From positions 39,403-103,402 of the forward strand of contig NZ_KV795254.1 of assembly GCF_001808955.1 (NCBI RefSeq): 64,000 nucleotides of DNA. The letters run 5' to 3'. This DNA comes from Rothia sp. HMSC078H08 (lineage in GTDB: Bacteria; Actinomycetota; Actinomycetes; Actinomycetales; Micrococcaceae). Under the pieces are notes generated by a model. The model had not been told where the DNA came from and made no database searches. It saw nothing but the letters and a program-made list of their open reading frames with translations. Below are positions 16,677 through 27,100 of the stretch, piece by piece. The position numbers and the translations under genes were made by a program. How positions within the stretch are numbered: position 1 is the stretch's first letter; each line of letters opens with the position of its first letter.

Positions 16677-18152
16677 GTGACTGAACAGAACAACGTCAGC
16701 CTGAATCCTAAAGCTCCCGAACAGGGAGAACGACTGCACCGCGGTCTGAGCAACCGACATATTCAGCTCATTGCAATCGGCGGTGCCATCGGCACCGGCC
16801 TGTTCATGGGATCCGGACGCGCTATCTCCGTCGCCGGCCCCTCCGTCATTTTCGTGTACATGCTCATCGGCGCCGTCATCTTCCTGGTGCTGCGAGCCAT
16901 GGGCGAGATCCTTCTCTCCAACCTGAAGTACAAGTCCTTCTCCGACTTCACCACCGACCTGGTCGGCCCCATGGCCGGGTTCTTCCTCGGCTGGTCCTAC
17001 TGGTTCATGTGGGTGGTCACCGCCGTCGCGGATATCATCGCAATTGTTGGCTACCTGCGTATGTGGTGGCCCGACCTGCAGGCATGGATTCCGGCGCTCG
17101 CCGTCATCGGTGTTCTGCTGACCCTGAACCTGGTGTCCGTGAAGAACTTCGGCGAAATCGAATTCTGGTTCGCCATGATCAAGATTGTCGCCATCGTTGC
17201 CCTGATTATTGTTGGCGGCGGCATGGTCGCTATCGGCTTCACCTCGCCCAGTGGCGCGCAGGCATCCGTTGCAAACCTCTGGAATGACGGCGGCATGTTC
17301 CCGAACCACTTCATTGGCTTCCTCGGCGCATTCCAGATTGCCGTCTTTGCCTTCATGGGCTCCGAGCTGGTTGGTACCACCGCCGCAGAAACCAAGGACC
17401 CCGAAAAGACCCTGCCCAAGGCAATCAACGCCGTACCGGTACGTGTTATGGTCTTCTACGTGGGCGCGCTCGCTACTATCCTGATGGTTACCCCCTGGCG
17501 CCTCGTCAGCCCCGATAAGAGCCCCTTCGTGGCCATGTTCACTCTGGCGGGCCTGGGCATCGCCGCGCACATCATTAACTTTGTGGTGATTACCAGTGCG
17601 ACCTCCTCGGCGAACTCCGGTATCTTCTCTACCTCGCGTATGGCATTCGGCCTGGCGCGCGAGCGTAGCGCCCCCGCGTTCCTTGGCAAGATTTCCAAGA
17701 ACGGTGTACCGCGTAACGCGCTGTTCCTCTCGGCCGTGATGTTGCTCTCCTCCATCGTGCTGCTCTACGCAGGTGACTCGATTTCTCGTGCGTTCAACCT
17801 GGTCACCACCGTGGCTGCGGTGCTGGTGATTTTCGCGTGGGCCATGATTATGGTCAGCTACCTGATGTACCGCAAGAAGTTCCCCTCGCGTCACGAGAAG
17901 TCCAAGTTCCGCCTGCCCGGCGGCTTGTTCTCAGCCTGGCTGGCGCTGGCGTTCTTCGCCTTCACTATCGGTGTTCTCACCATGGATGAGGAAACCCTCA
18001 TGGGTCTGCTTGCGATGCCCGTCTGGTTCGCGATTCTGGGTATCGGCTGGTTCTTCAAGCGCCGCGCTGATGCACGCCGCGAAGAGGCAATTTCGACCCG
18101 CACCGCGCAGATCGCGATTGTGGAGGCGTCCGAGATCTTCTCGGCACGCTAG
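16677..18152 (+). CDS. cycA: D-serine/D-alanine/glycine transporter-like permease (CycA)
   Basis: This 491-aa APC permease is very close to E. coli CycA throughout, for example RHIQLIAIGGAIGTGLFMGS, LSNLKYKSFSDFTTDL, ELVGTTAAETKDPEKTLPKA and NSGIFSTSRMAFGLA. It should import glycine, D-alanine and D-serine. Twelve hydrophobic segments are visible. The GTG at 16677 has AAAAGAGG upstream; the earlier ATG at 16578 would add a non-family N-terminus. It is a paralog of the gene at 14780 and sits on the same strand with its own terminators, so the two are separately regulated. Confidence 0.88.
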   Translation: MTEQNNVSLNPKAPEQGERLHRGLSNRHIQLIAIGGAIGTGLFMGSGRAISVAGPSVIFVYMLIGAVIFLVLRAMGEILLSNLKYKSFSDFTTDLVGPMAGFFLGWSYWFMWVVTAVADIIAIVGYLRMWWPDLQAWIPALAVIGVLLTLNLVSVKNFGEIEFWFAMIKIVAIVALIIVGGGMVAIGFTSPSGAQASVANLWNDGGMFPNHFIGFLGAFQIAVFAFMGSELVGTTAAETKDPEKTLPKAINAVPVRVMVFYVGALATILMVTPWRLVSPDKSPFVAMFTLAGLGIAAHIINFVVITSATSSANSGIFSTSRMAFGLARERSAPAFLGKISKNGVPRNALFLSAVMLLSSIVLLYAGDSISRAFNLVTTVAAVLVIFAWAMIMVSYLMYRKKFPSRHEKSKFRLPGGLFSAWLALAFFAFTIGVLTMDEETLMGLLAMPVWFAILGIGWFFKRRADARREEAISTRTAQIAIVEASEIFSAR

Positions 18153-18233
18153 GCAACTGCGCTAGGCAACCAGGCTCAGTCGCGCCGGTTGGGGCTACAG
18201 AGATTAGCTTGCGTCAATTGCCTGAGCATGCGT

Positions 18234-18287
18234 AAAGCCCGCGTCACCTACTCCTCTTCGGGAGTGGGGGGACGCGGGCTTTCGTTA
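18234..18287. terminator. Intrinsic terminator between cycA and the convergent gene
   Basis: AAAGCCCGCGTC (18234-18245) pairs with GACGCGGGCTTT (18271-18282), with an inner hairpin around CTTCGGG. It is followed by TCGTT on the plus strand, and A-residues before the stem allow action in the other direction. Confidence 0.75.
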
Positions 18288-18326
18288 TCTCTATAGACGA
18301 ACCTGAGAGGCGCGCGGAGTGCGCGC

Positions 18327-19934
18327 TTAGACGGATGCCGTCTCCGCCTCTTCGGCCAGCGGGTCCTCATCATCGTCGGTGCGGTAGAAATCCCAGCGTT
18401 CACAACCGCAACCGGAACGCATCGCCTCGATGACGGCGGCAGCAGCCTCTAACGGGTCGAGCGCGTGCAGGTTCCACAGAGCATGCACCGGAACCGGGCG
18501 CCTCCAGCCGTGCTCCTGCAGAAACTCGGGGTCGAAGGCGGGTAGCGCCTCGGCGGTGGGTTCGAGCTCGCAGAGGAAACCGGTGGGGGAACGGAAGACC
18601 GTCACCACGGGGGTCGGGTCGGCGTCTTCCAGACAGGCGCCGTCGAAGAAGTAGTAGGTGCTCAGGCGGCGGTTCCAGGCAAGCTGCGCGAGGCGTTCAC
18701 CGAAGACTTCCACCGTCTGCTCCCACCGAGTGCGGTGGTACGCCGCCAGGTCGGTGTGGGCGGTCTGCACCACGCCGATGCCCTGCTCGGTGAGTTCGCG
18801 GGCGCTCAGACGCGCGGGCTCTGCCGGTTCTGCGGGAGCGTCCGCAGGGGAGCCGCCGTCCGGGGCATCCAACTCTGCTAGTTCTGCTTCGGTGAGCTCA
18901 GCGTTAGCCAACTCAGCGTTAGTCAGCTCAGCATCGAGGAGCTCAAGCTCCTCAGCGGCACTCAACTCGGCCTCATCCGACTCAGCGGCGCTCGCCTCCA
19001 CAGCAGCTGCGTTTGCTTCGTTCTTCGTCCACAGGCGCAGCTCGCGGGCAATCTGCGTGCGTCCGCGATGCAGAGTCGTCTGCCAGGAGCCGAACTTGGC
19101 GCGTACCGCACCCAGCGGCGGCACCTCACCAATCAGAGTGGGAATGGTCGACCAGTAGCCGTAGTTCAGCGCCGTCGGCTCGCGGTCGTAGCGGGCGCAA
19201 TAGCTCAAAAACAGGCTCAGAGTCTTCGGCGCAAAATCCTCGGGTACCGCCGCGGCGTCGATATACCACTCGTTCTCGAGCGCCTCCGCCGGGTAAATGC
19301 CGGTGCGGAGCATGCCCAGGGACCAGTCGCCGTCGCCGAGGTAATCGTTGACCGTCTGTGCGGGGGCAGGCCACGCGGATTCGCCCTCCATGCTGGAGGC
19401 GAGCAGGGTGTACAGGCTACCGCCCTCGGTGCCGATTTCTTTCACGCCGCGATGCCTGATGTCCTCGAGAGTCTGCGCGTAGGCTTCTTCCTCCAGCTGG
19501 GAGTAGGGGTGTGCGGCAAGGTACTTGAGCGTTGCGCCAATCTTCGCCAGAACGTGCGCAATGTCTTCATTGTTGAAGTGGCGTGCCTCCAGCGCGGACG
19601 GCAGGTCGTGAATAATATCGCAATCAAGAATTAGCGCCGCGTACTCGGGCTCCGGAGGCAGATCGTAGGCTTCCGCGAAAACGTACCAGAGGCCGCAGGC
19701 GAGCACCGTGTAGCTCGGGGCGTCTGCCGTGACCGGGCCAAACTGCCAGATGCCGGAGCTCAGCGCATAGTTCAGGTACTTCTTGTTGATGTGCGGGTAC
19801 AGAAAGTTGAGGCGGCGGAGAACCTGGGTAGGGGTGAACCCCAGCGCGGCGAGTTCGGCGATGAGTTCCGCGTACTCGTCGTGAAAATCTAAGTAGCCCT
19901 CCGGCGCGTTTGATAGCGCGGTGCGTTCGCGCAT
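18327..19934 (-). CDS. Unrecognised protein with an acidic AEL-repeat linker (535 aa)
   Basis: The family is not recognised. The first 250 residues are mixed alpha/beta with no signal peptide or membrane segment. At about residues 250-290 the stretch ALNYGYWSTIPTLIGEVPPL, then AVRAKFGSWQTTL, resembles the short repeat often found next to HNH and homing endonucleases, which would suggest DNA binding, but no nuclease motif is seen. Residues about 315-350 form an acidic linker of pentapeptide-like units (AELTN, AELAN, AELTE). The C-terminus has a CGCERWDFYRTDDDED segment. The ATG at 19934 is chosen because AGAGGAAAGAGGGA precedes it; the frame extends upstream without support. Confidence 0.7.
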   Translation of the reverse strand: MRERTALSNAPEGYLDFHDEYAELIAELAALGFTPTQVLRRLNFLYPHINKKYLNYALSSGIWQFGPVTADAPSYTVLACGLWYVFAEAYDLPPEPEYAALILDCDIIHDLPSALEARHFNNEDIAHVLAKIGATLKYLAAHPYSQLEEEAYAQTLEDIRHRGVKEIGTEGGSLYTLLASSMEGESAWPAPAQTVNDYLGDGDWSLGMLRTGIYPAEALENEWYIDAAAVPEDFAPKTLSLFLSYCARYDREPTALNYGYWSTIPTLIGEVPPLGAVRAKFGSWQTTLHRGRTQIARELRLWTKNEANAAAVEASAAESDEAELSAAEELELLDAELTNAELANAELTEAELAELDAPDGGSPADAPAEPAEPARLSARELTEQGIGVVQTAHTDLAAYHRTRWEQTVEVFGERLAQLAWNRRLSTYYFFDGACLEDADPTPVVTVFRSPTGFLCELEPTAEALPAFDPEFLQEHGWRRPVPVHALWNLHALDPLEAAAAVIEAMRSGCGCERWDFYRTDDDEDPLAEEAETASV

Positions 19935-20342
19935 GGGTCCCTCTTTCCTCTGCAGGTGGGCGGCACATCGTCGTACCGTGCCGCCGAAACCCTGAATGTG
20001 TGCACGCAGACAAGGGCGTTTGCGTGGTGTGAGGCCACCCCTTATCTGCATGAATAAGCGATATTTTTCAAAAAATATGCTCTTTTATCTAAATTTATCG
20101 CTGAAACTAAGCACTATTCAAATACGTGAACCCCTAACACGGTTTCTTACGGAAAGATGACAATGTTTAGCGCACCCACAGGGCAAAATGTGCGTAAAGA
20201 CTCGTAATCTGCACTAGAAGATGCGATAGAAAATACGCTTACCCGCACCCGCACAGGCGAGCAAAATACGCCCCGCGCTGACTCTATCCTCAGCACCACC
20301 GCTCAACCCATGAGCCGCGGCGAAATATGCGAAACTGGAAGG
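19935..20342. other. Divergent intergenic region with an AT-rich palindrome
   Basis: No gene is supported. ATATTTTT-CA-AAAAATAT (20061-20078) is a perfect 8-bp-arm palindrome about 130 bp upstream of the 535-aa gene start and may be an operator. The region between it and tex is locally AT-rich and should carry promoters for both directions. Confidence 0.55.
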
Positions 20343-22865
20343 ATGAGCGAACACCCCCTTCCAAGCAGCATCCGCCCGCGCGCGAATCGAGCTGCAGACC
20401 CCGCGCCCAGTAGCGCCGCACACCGCGAAAAACACGAAACCGGCGGCAAGACTGAGCAGCCTGCCGAGCACCTCATCAACGCGCTCGCCGTAGAAACCGG
20501 CATTGCGCCGCACCGCATCCGCGCAGCCGTGGCGCTGCTCGACGCCGACAACTCCGTACCCTTCATCGCCCGCTACCGCAAAGAAGCAACGGGCGCACTC
20601 ACCGACACCCAGCTGCGCACCATCCAGTCGCGCCTGGGCCAGCTCCGCGCCCTCGAAGAGCGCCGCAACCGCGTGCTCGAAGCGCTCACCGAACGCGCCG
20701 ACGAAGGCCTCATCGACCCGCTCACCCTGCTGCAGCTGCGTTCCTCGCTCATGAACGCCGCCACCATTGCAGACGTGAACGCCATCTACGCCCCGTACCG
20801 CAGCGAGCGCGTGACCCGCGCCCAGATGGCGCGTGCCGCCGGGCTTGATTCCCTCGTCGAAGACCTGCTGGAGGTGCCCCTCGCCGAGGCGCACGCCATT
20901 GCCGCCGCCTACATTACCGACGGCACCGAAGACGATGAGGACGAGGGCATTGAGGCTGCAGAGGCGGACGAAGCCCTGCAGATTCACAGTGCCGAAGAGG
21001 CCCTCGACGGTGCCCGCGCGATCCTGATTGACCGCGCCCTCACCGACCCGGTGCTGAGCGAAAAGCTCCTCAAGCGTCTGCGTGAAGGCGGCGTGATTGA
21101 GTCCCGCGTGATTGCCGGTCAGGAAAGCATTGGTGCGAAGTTCTCCGACTATTTCGCCTTCTCGGACCGTATTCGTTCCATTCCGCCGCACCGCGTGCTG
21201 GCGCTGCACCGCGCCAAGGACGCCGGCGTGGTGCGCCTCAAGGTGGATGTGGCACCCGCCCCCGTGGCGCTCAGCCGCCTGCGTGATGCCGCCCGCGCCG
21301 AAGCTGAGGCCGCCACCGAAAATTACGAGAACGTCCGTTCTGCATACGAGCGTGAAGTCGCCGCCGCGCTACGCATCCCCGTGCAGGTGCTCAACACCGT
21401 CGACGACGAAGACCGCGTACTCGGCTGGCTCGCCGCCACCGTGCGCACCGCATGGCGCAGCCACCTGCGCCCGCGCCTCGCCGAACGCATCCGCCACCAG
21501 CTCCTCGACGCCGCCGCGCAGAACGCTACCGAGGTGTTCGCATCCAACCTGCGCGATATTCTGCTCGCCGCACCCGCCGGCCACAAGACCACCCTCGGCC
21601 TGGACCCGGGTCTGCGCCACGGCGTGAAATACGCCGTGGTTGACGGCACCGGTGAGCCGCTGCGCGTGGGCACCGTCTACCCGCACGCCCCGCGCAACCA
21701 GTGGGCAGAAGCACTGCGTGAGCTCGCCACCGCCTGCCGCGAGCACGGCGTGGAACTTATCGCCATCGGCAACGGCACCGCAAGCCGCGAAACCGACAAG
21801 CTCGCCAGCGAACTGATCCGCACCCTGCGTGAGGAAGGCGCCGAAGCACCCCAGAAGGTGACCGTCTCCGAGGCGGGCGCCTCCGTCTACTCCGCCTCCG
21901 CGCTGGCTGCCGCCGAGCTGCCCGACTATGATGTGACCGTACGCGGCGCCGTCTCGATTGCCCGCCGCCTACAGGACCCGCTCGCCGAGCTCGTCAAAAT
22001 CGATCCGCAGTCCATCGGCGTGGGGCAGTACCAGCACGACGTGCCGCCCGCCGCCCTGCGCCGCGCCCTCAACGACACCGTCGAAGACTGCGTGAACGCC
22101 GTGGGCGTGAACCTCAACAGCGCCTCCGTACAGCTGCTTGCGCACGTGGCGGGTGTGGGCACCGCAACCGCCGAACGCATCGTCGCCTACCGCACCGAAC
22201 ACGGCCCCTTCGCGAACCGTCAGCAGCTGCTGAACGTGCCGCGACTGGGCGCGAAAACCTTCCGCCAGGCGGCTGGATTCATTCGCATCCGCGGCGGTGA
22301 GGAGCCGCTGGACGCCTCCGCGGTGCACCCGGAAGCTTACCCGCTCGCGCGCCGCATTATTGCCGACGCGCAGGCACGCAATGGCGCCCACTGGGTTACC
22401 GGCGCCCTGGGCACTTCGGACGGAACCGACCCGCTTGCCGGGTTGAATCCCGCCGACTACGTGCAGGATAGTCACGAACAGGACAGCCACGTGCTGGAGA
22501 GTGTGGAAGCCACCGCCGGTGTGTACACGGTCGAAGACATCTTCGCCGAGCTGCGCCGCCCCGGCCTGGACCCGCGCGGTAGCTTCCGCACCGCCCGCTT
22601 CTCCGAGTCCGTCTCGCACTTCGAGGACGTGCGCCCCGGCATGGTGCTCGAAGGTACCGTCTCGAACGTGGCGGCATTCGGCGCGTTCGTGGATATTGGT
22701 GTGCACCAGGACGGCCTCGTGCACATCTCCCAGATGAGCCGCGGCTACGTGGCGAACCCGCACGATATTGTGCGCAGCGGCGACATTGTGCAGGTGCGCG
22801 TGGTGGAGGTTGACCCGGTACGCCGCCGCATCTCCCTCTCCCTGCTGGTGGAGGACGAGAACTAG
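20343..22865 (+). CDS. tex: RNA-binding transcriptional accessory protein Tex
   Basis: This is a Tex-family nucleic-acid-binding protein, thought to act at transcription complexes. The Tex N-terminal core begins around LINALAVETGIAPHRIRAAV and reads VPFIARYRKEATGALTDTQL. A YqgF/RNase H-like domain starts near TLGLDPGLRHGVKYAVVDG. Helix-hairpin-helix motifs follow (LLAHVAGVGTATAERIVAYR). The C-terminal S1 domain contains GAFVDIGVHQDGLVHISQMS. The N-terminus before the core is a polar extension of about 40 residues. The ATG at 20343 or the in-frame ATG at 20310 could be the start, and neither has a clear ribosome binding site. The length is near 840 aa. Confidence 0.93.
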   Translation: MSEHPLPSSIRPRANRAADPAPSSAAHREKHETGGKTEQPAEHLINALAVETGIAPHRIRAAVALLDADNSVPFIARYRKEATGALTDTQLRTIQSRLGQLRALEERRNRVLEALTERADEGLIDPLTLLQLRSSLMNAATIADVNAIYAPYRSERVTRAQMARAAGLDSLVEDLLEVPLAEAHAIAAAYITDGTEDDEDEGIEAAEADEALQIHSAEEALDGARAILIDRALTDPVLSEKLLKRLREGGVIESRVIAGQESIGAKFSDYFAFSDRIRSIPPHRVLALHRAKDAGVVRLKVDVAPAPVALSRLRDAARAEAEAATENYENVRSAYEREVAAALRIPVQVLNTVDDEDRVLGWLAATVRTAWRSHLRPRLAERIRHQLLDAAAQNATEVFASNLRDILLAAPAGHKTTLGLDPGLRHGVKYAVVDGTGEPLRVGTVYPHAPRNQWAEALRELATACREHGVELIAIGNGTASRETDKLASELIRTLREEGAEAPQKVTVSEAGASVYSASALAAAELPDYDVTVRGAVSIARRLQDPLAELVKIDPQSIGVGQYQHDVPPAALRRALNDTVEDCVNAVGVNLNSASVQLLAHVAGVGTATAERIVAYRTEHGPFANRQQLLNVPRLGAKTFRQAAGFIRIRGGEEPLDASAVHPEAYPLARRIIADAQARNGAHWVTGALGTSDGTDPLAGLNPADYVQDSHEQDSHVLESVEATAGVYTVEDIFAELRRPGLDPRGSFRTARFSESVSHFEDVRPGMVLEGTVSNVAAFGAFVDIGVHQDGLVHISQMSRGYVANPHDIVRSGDIVQVRVVEVDPVRRRISLSLLVEDEN

Positions 22866-22978
22866 CGGTGAAAGATAAGCTGCGGAGCGCTCGCTAAGGA
22901 TAGCTCTACAAAAACCATCCAATCCGAGAACTCCAATCCGAGAACGAGCGTTCGCTAAAACTCAATCCTGAGAACGCA

Positions 22979-23021
22979 ATAAAGCCCCGACAAGCACTAT
23001 CCGTGCCTGTCGGGGCTTTAT
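22979..23021. terminator. Bidirectional terminator between tex and the aldo/keto reductase
   Basis: ATAAAGCCCCGACA pairs with TGTCGGGGCTTTAT around a 15-nt loop, with T or A residues on both sides. It lies between convergent genes. Confidence 0.85.
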
Positions 23022-23057
23022 GTAGGTTCGATTCGAGCTCTACGCCCGAGCTACACC

Positions 23058-23894
23058 TTAGAAGTCGATGTTCGCCGGGTCAGCGCCAATACGACCCTCG
23101 GGGCTGGACAGCGCATCCACAGCCGCGATGTCCTCGGCGGTCAGCTTCACGTTCACCGACGCCAGGTTCTCCTCAATGCGGGAGGGGGTCACAGACTTCG
23201 GGATAGCCACGGTGCCCTTAGCCAGGTGCCATGCCAGCACAACCTGCGCGGGGGTCGCGCCGTGGCGCTCTGCAATCTCAGCCAGCACGGGGTTCTGCAG
23301 CAGGTCGCTGCCGTTACCCAGCGGGCTCCACGCCTGAGTCGCGATGCCGTACTCGGCGTGAACGGCGCGCAGCGCCTCCTGCGAGAAGTAGGGGTGTAGC
23401 TCAACCTGGTGGATGACCGGAACCACGCCGGTCTCCTCGATAATCTCGCGCAGCTGCTCCTCGGGGAAGTTCGAAACACCAATCGAGCGGACCTTGCCCT
23501 GCTTCTGCAGCTCAATCAGCGCGCGCCAGGAATCCAGGTACAGGCCCTGCTGAGGCTTGGCCCAGTGAATCAGGTACAGGTCAACGTAGTCGGTGCCCAG
23601 CTTCTCCAGGGAAGCCTCGAATGCCTCGAAAGCGCTCTCGTAACCCTGGTCAGAGTTCCACAGCTTGGTGGTGAGGAAGATATCTTCGCGAGGCACGTCA
23701 GAGTTAGCGATAGCGCGGCCCACGCCCGCCTCGTTGCCGTAGCTAGCGGCGGTGTCGATGTGGCGGTAGCCGATCTCCAGGGCGGTGCTCACAATCTTCT
23801 CGGCGACCTCGTCCTCAATCTGCCATACGCCGTAGCCCAGCTGCGGAATGGATCGGCCGTCGTTGAACTTTACGTTGGGTACGTTGTAGCTCAT
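23058..23894 (-). CDS. Aldo/keto reductase (2,5-diketo-D-gluconate reductase-like)
   Basis: This 278-aa cytoplasmic, NADPH-dependent (beta/alpha)8-barrel oxidoreductase reduces aldehydes and ketones. The catalytic tetrad is visible: D47 (YRHIDTAASYG), Y52, K77 (LTTKLWN) and H110 (DLYLIHW). The cofactor-binding IPKSVTPSRIEEN segment lies near the C-terminus. The length is normal for the family. The ATG at 23894 has AAAGGAGCATC upstream. The substrate cannot be deduced. It stands alone between terminators. Confidence 0.92.
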   Translation of the reverse strand: MSYNVPNVKFNDGRSIPQLGYGVWQIEDEVAEKIVSTALEIGYRHIDTAASYGNEAGVGRAIANSDVPREDIFLTTKLWNSDQGYESAFEAFEASLEKLGTDYVDLYLIHWAKPQQGLYLDSWRALIELQKQGKVRSIGVSNFPEEQLREIIEETGVVPVIHQVELHPYFSQEALRAVHAEYGIATQAWSPLGNGSDLLQNPVLAEIAERHGATPAQVVLAWHLAKGTVAIPKSVTPSRIEENLASVNVKLTAEDIAAVDALSSPEGRIGADPANIDF

Positions 23895-24065
23895 GATGCT
23901 CCTTTGGAATCTATGGGGAGGCGGCGCCTCCGTAAGTAGTCGTACCAGGTTACGCCTCAGAGCCCCCGTTGAGAAGGGCCACAGCAGAATCGGGCGTGAA
24001 TCTAGCCCGAGGCGTAACCAAGTAACGAAAAATGACGGGCGTCAGGCATATCAGCAGACCCGAAG

Positions 24066-24121
24066 TCTACCGCTCAGTCTGGAAGGTGGCTACCGCTCAG
24101 ATTGGAGGGCGGCTACCGCTC
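24066..24121. repeat. 23-bp imperfect tandem repeats at the 3' end of the SNF2 gene
   Basis: Units beginning CTACCGCTC recur at about 24067, 24090 and 24113 with a 23-bp period. The last unit includes the stop codon of the helicase gene, so the end of the gene has been copied downstream. Confidence 0.65.
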
Positions 24122-27100
24122 GACAGCCGGCGCAAAGAGCTCACGCACATCCTCAGCCGTCACCGCCGCGGAGGCGAACTCGCCCTCACCGACCACCGCA
24201 TCGAAGAGCGCGGCCTTCGACTCCTTGAGCTGCATGACCTTCTCCTCAATGGTGCCCTCGGCAACCAGACGGTAGACGTGCACCTCCTTGTCCTGGCCGA
24301 TGCGGTGAATACGGTCCACCGCCTGCTGCTCGGCGGCGGGGTTCCACCACGGATCCATGATGAACACGTGGTCCGCCTCGGTCAGGTTCAGGCCGAAACC
24401 GCCAGCCTTGAGCGAAATGAGGAACACCGGCTCCTGCCCGCTCGTAAACGCCTCGATAACCTCGGCACGGTTGCGGGTAGAACCGTCCAGGTACAGGTGA
24501 CCGATGCCCTCCTTAGCCAGGCGTGCCGAAATGCTCTTGAGGTAGCCGGTGAACTGGCTGAACACCAGCACTCGGTGGCCCTTCTCGAGCAGGTCGGGCA
24601 GCTGCTGAACCAGGTAGTCACGCTTGACCGACGACACCCCGGCGTAGGCTTCCGGATCAATCAGCGCGGCATCGAGCGCTAGACGGCGTAGCAGGGTCAG
24701 CGACTGGAAGATCGTGAACCGGTTCTTGTCCATATCCTCCAGTAGACCCAGCACCTTCTGACGTTCACGCTGCAGATGCGTGTCATAGATGCGGCGGTGA
24801 CCGGGAGCCAGCGGCAGGTTCACGCGCGTATCGTTCTTCGCCGGAAGCTCCGCCGCCACCAGCTCCTTGGTGCGGCGCAGCATGAGCGGGCGGATGCGCC
24901 GGCGCAGACGAGCAGCCGTCGCCGCGGCGTGCGCCGGGTCCTCACCGGACTCCGCCGGGCGAGCGTACAGGTCACGGAACGCACGGGCTGAGGGGAACAG
25001 GCCATCCGCCACAATCGCCAGCAGCGCCCACAGCTCCATGAGGTTGTTCTCAATGGGCGTGCCGGTCATCGCGATCTTGGTGCGGGCGGGCATCGCGCGG
25101 GCGATGGACCAGGCGCGGGTGCCGGTGTTTTTGACGAATTGCGCCTCGTCCAGCAGGAGCGCACCCCAGCCTTCGGGGGCGGACTGCTCGCCCGTGGAAT
25201 CGTCAACGGTACGGCCTAGCGTGCGGGCGTAGCCGGTGTAGGCGTCCTCGTCCATACGCAGCAGCGTGTAGCTGGTCAGTACCAGGTGCGCCCCGGCGAT
25301 GCGCTCAGCCAGCGGGGTCTTACCTGCGGTGGTTTCGGTGATGGTCACGACCTTCGCTTCGGGCAGGAAGCGTTCCGCCTCCGCCGCCCAGTTGGTAATC
25401 ACGGAGGTCGGCGCAACCACGAGGAAGGGCGCGAACGGCTCGACGCTCTCACCGCGCTCGGCGGCACATTCGGAGGCGGCACGATGCTCCTCAATCGCGT
25501 GGGCGAGCAGGGCGAGAGCCTGCACGGTCTTACCCAGACCCATATCGTCGGCGAGAATACCGCCCAGACGCTGCTCATACAGGAACGACAGCCACTGGAA
25601 ACCCTCCACCTGGTAGGGGCGCAGGGTTGCCTGCAGGCCGGTGGGTACCGGGCGCTGAGCGATAACCCGACGGGATGCCTTCTGAGGTGAGGGGAACCCC
25701 TGAGTGCCCTTGTCGAGTGCTTTTTCAGTGCCCTTTTCAGAGTTCTCTTCGGTGCTTTCCTCGGCATCCTCCAGTCCCTCAACCAGCTCCAGTAGCGAAC
25801 GCACCTGAGCATCCCAGCGTGCGGTCGTATGCACGCTCGCCGCCAGTGACTCCAGCTCAGAGAACAGCCCCGCCTGGTGACGGTTAATGCGCAGCTCGCC
25901 GCCCGCATCGTCGAGTTCGCGAGCCTCCGCGATGAGGGTGCGCAGGGTCTTAAACTCGGGTCGACGCAGCGAGAAATAGGTGCCGTTACCGAGCAGAATA
26001 CGGTCCGCCCCGCGGTCGAGCGCCTCAAAAATCTGTGCGAACGGCACGGTCCAATTATTGACCTTCACCGTAATGCCCAGGCCGAACCAGTCGCGAGAAT
26101 TGCCCTCGCTCACGGTGATTTCAATCAGCGCGTCGGTTGCCTTCACGAACTCCGGTGGGGTGCCGTTAAAACGCACCTGAACAGCGGAAACACGGCGAAG
26201 CTTCGGCAGAATCGCGCTGAGCAGCTCGCGGGTTTCCCAGCCTTCGATGCGGCGCTCCTCCAGCCCGGAAAGCGCCGGGTGAGCGGCAAGAATGGCGCGC
26301 ACCGAACGCAGTACGCGCGCCTCAAAACGCTCATCACGAATCTCGCCGCCCTCTTCACCGGGGTAACCGAAAACGGGCAGGGAGTACACATCGGAGGCAC
26401 CCGCAGAATCCTGCGCGCTCGCCTCCTCTGCACTGTCCTCCGCGAAGGGGTTCAGTGGGTACTCCCAGTGCCAGCTCAGCTGCGCGTCGTGGCGTACCTG
26501 CTCGTCAAAGCTGATTTCAAGCACCAGATGCGGCGGCTTCACGCGCGGCAGCGCCAGCGCAGGATCGGGGGTCAGCGAGGGAATGGAACGGCTGAGCGCG
26601 GGCAGATACTCCTTCTGGAACGTGGCGCGTTCCGCGGCGGGAATGTGCACGGTTCCGGCGCTAATGAGCGATTCGGAGGCGGCATCGAGCGGCTCGACCA
26701 GGGGGATGAGCGCCAGCTCCACGCCCTCGGGCAGTTCGGGCACGGCGGGGGAGTAGCGCACCCGCTCACCCTGTACTGGGGCAATCGTCGGTGCGCTATT
26801 CTCGGCTTCCTCAGTCGGCGCCTTCAGCGCGTCCTTTTGCACGAAAGATTCGCGGCCCACTTCATCCAGTGCGCCGGGGCGCGCGGTCTTCCAGTGCACC
26901 GCCTTTGCCGCCTGCTCGTACTCCTGCTGGGCGAGCCCGCCCAGGGCAAAGAAGCCGGTGCGCGGGGTGCCGATGGGGTGGCAGTGCGCGGCGGGCAGCC
27001 AGAGCTGGCGTAGCAGCTCGCCTTCGCGTCCTTCCCAACTGAGCGCGGCTTGAAGTTGCAGGCCGGCGCCTTCTGCGTGCTTCTCAGCGCTGGCGTGCAG

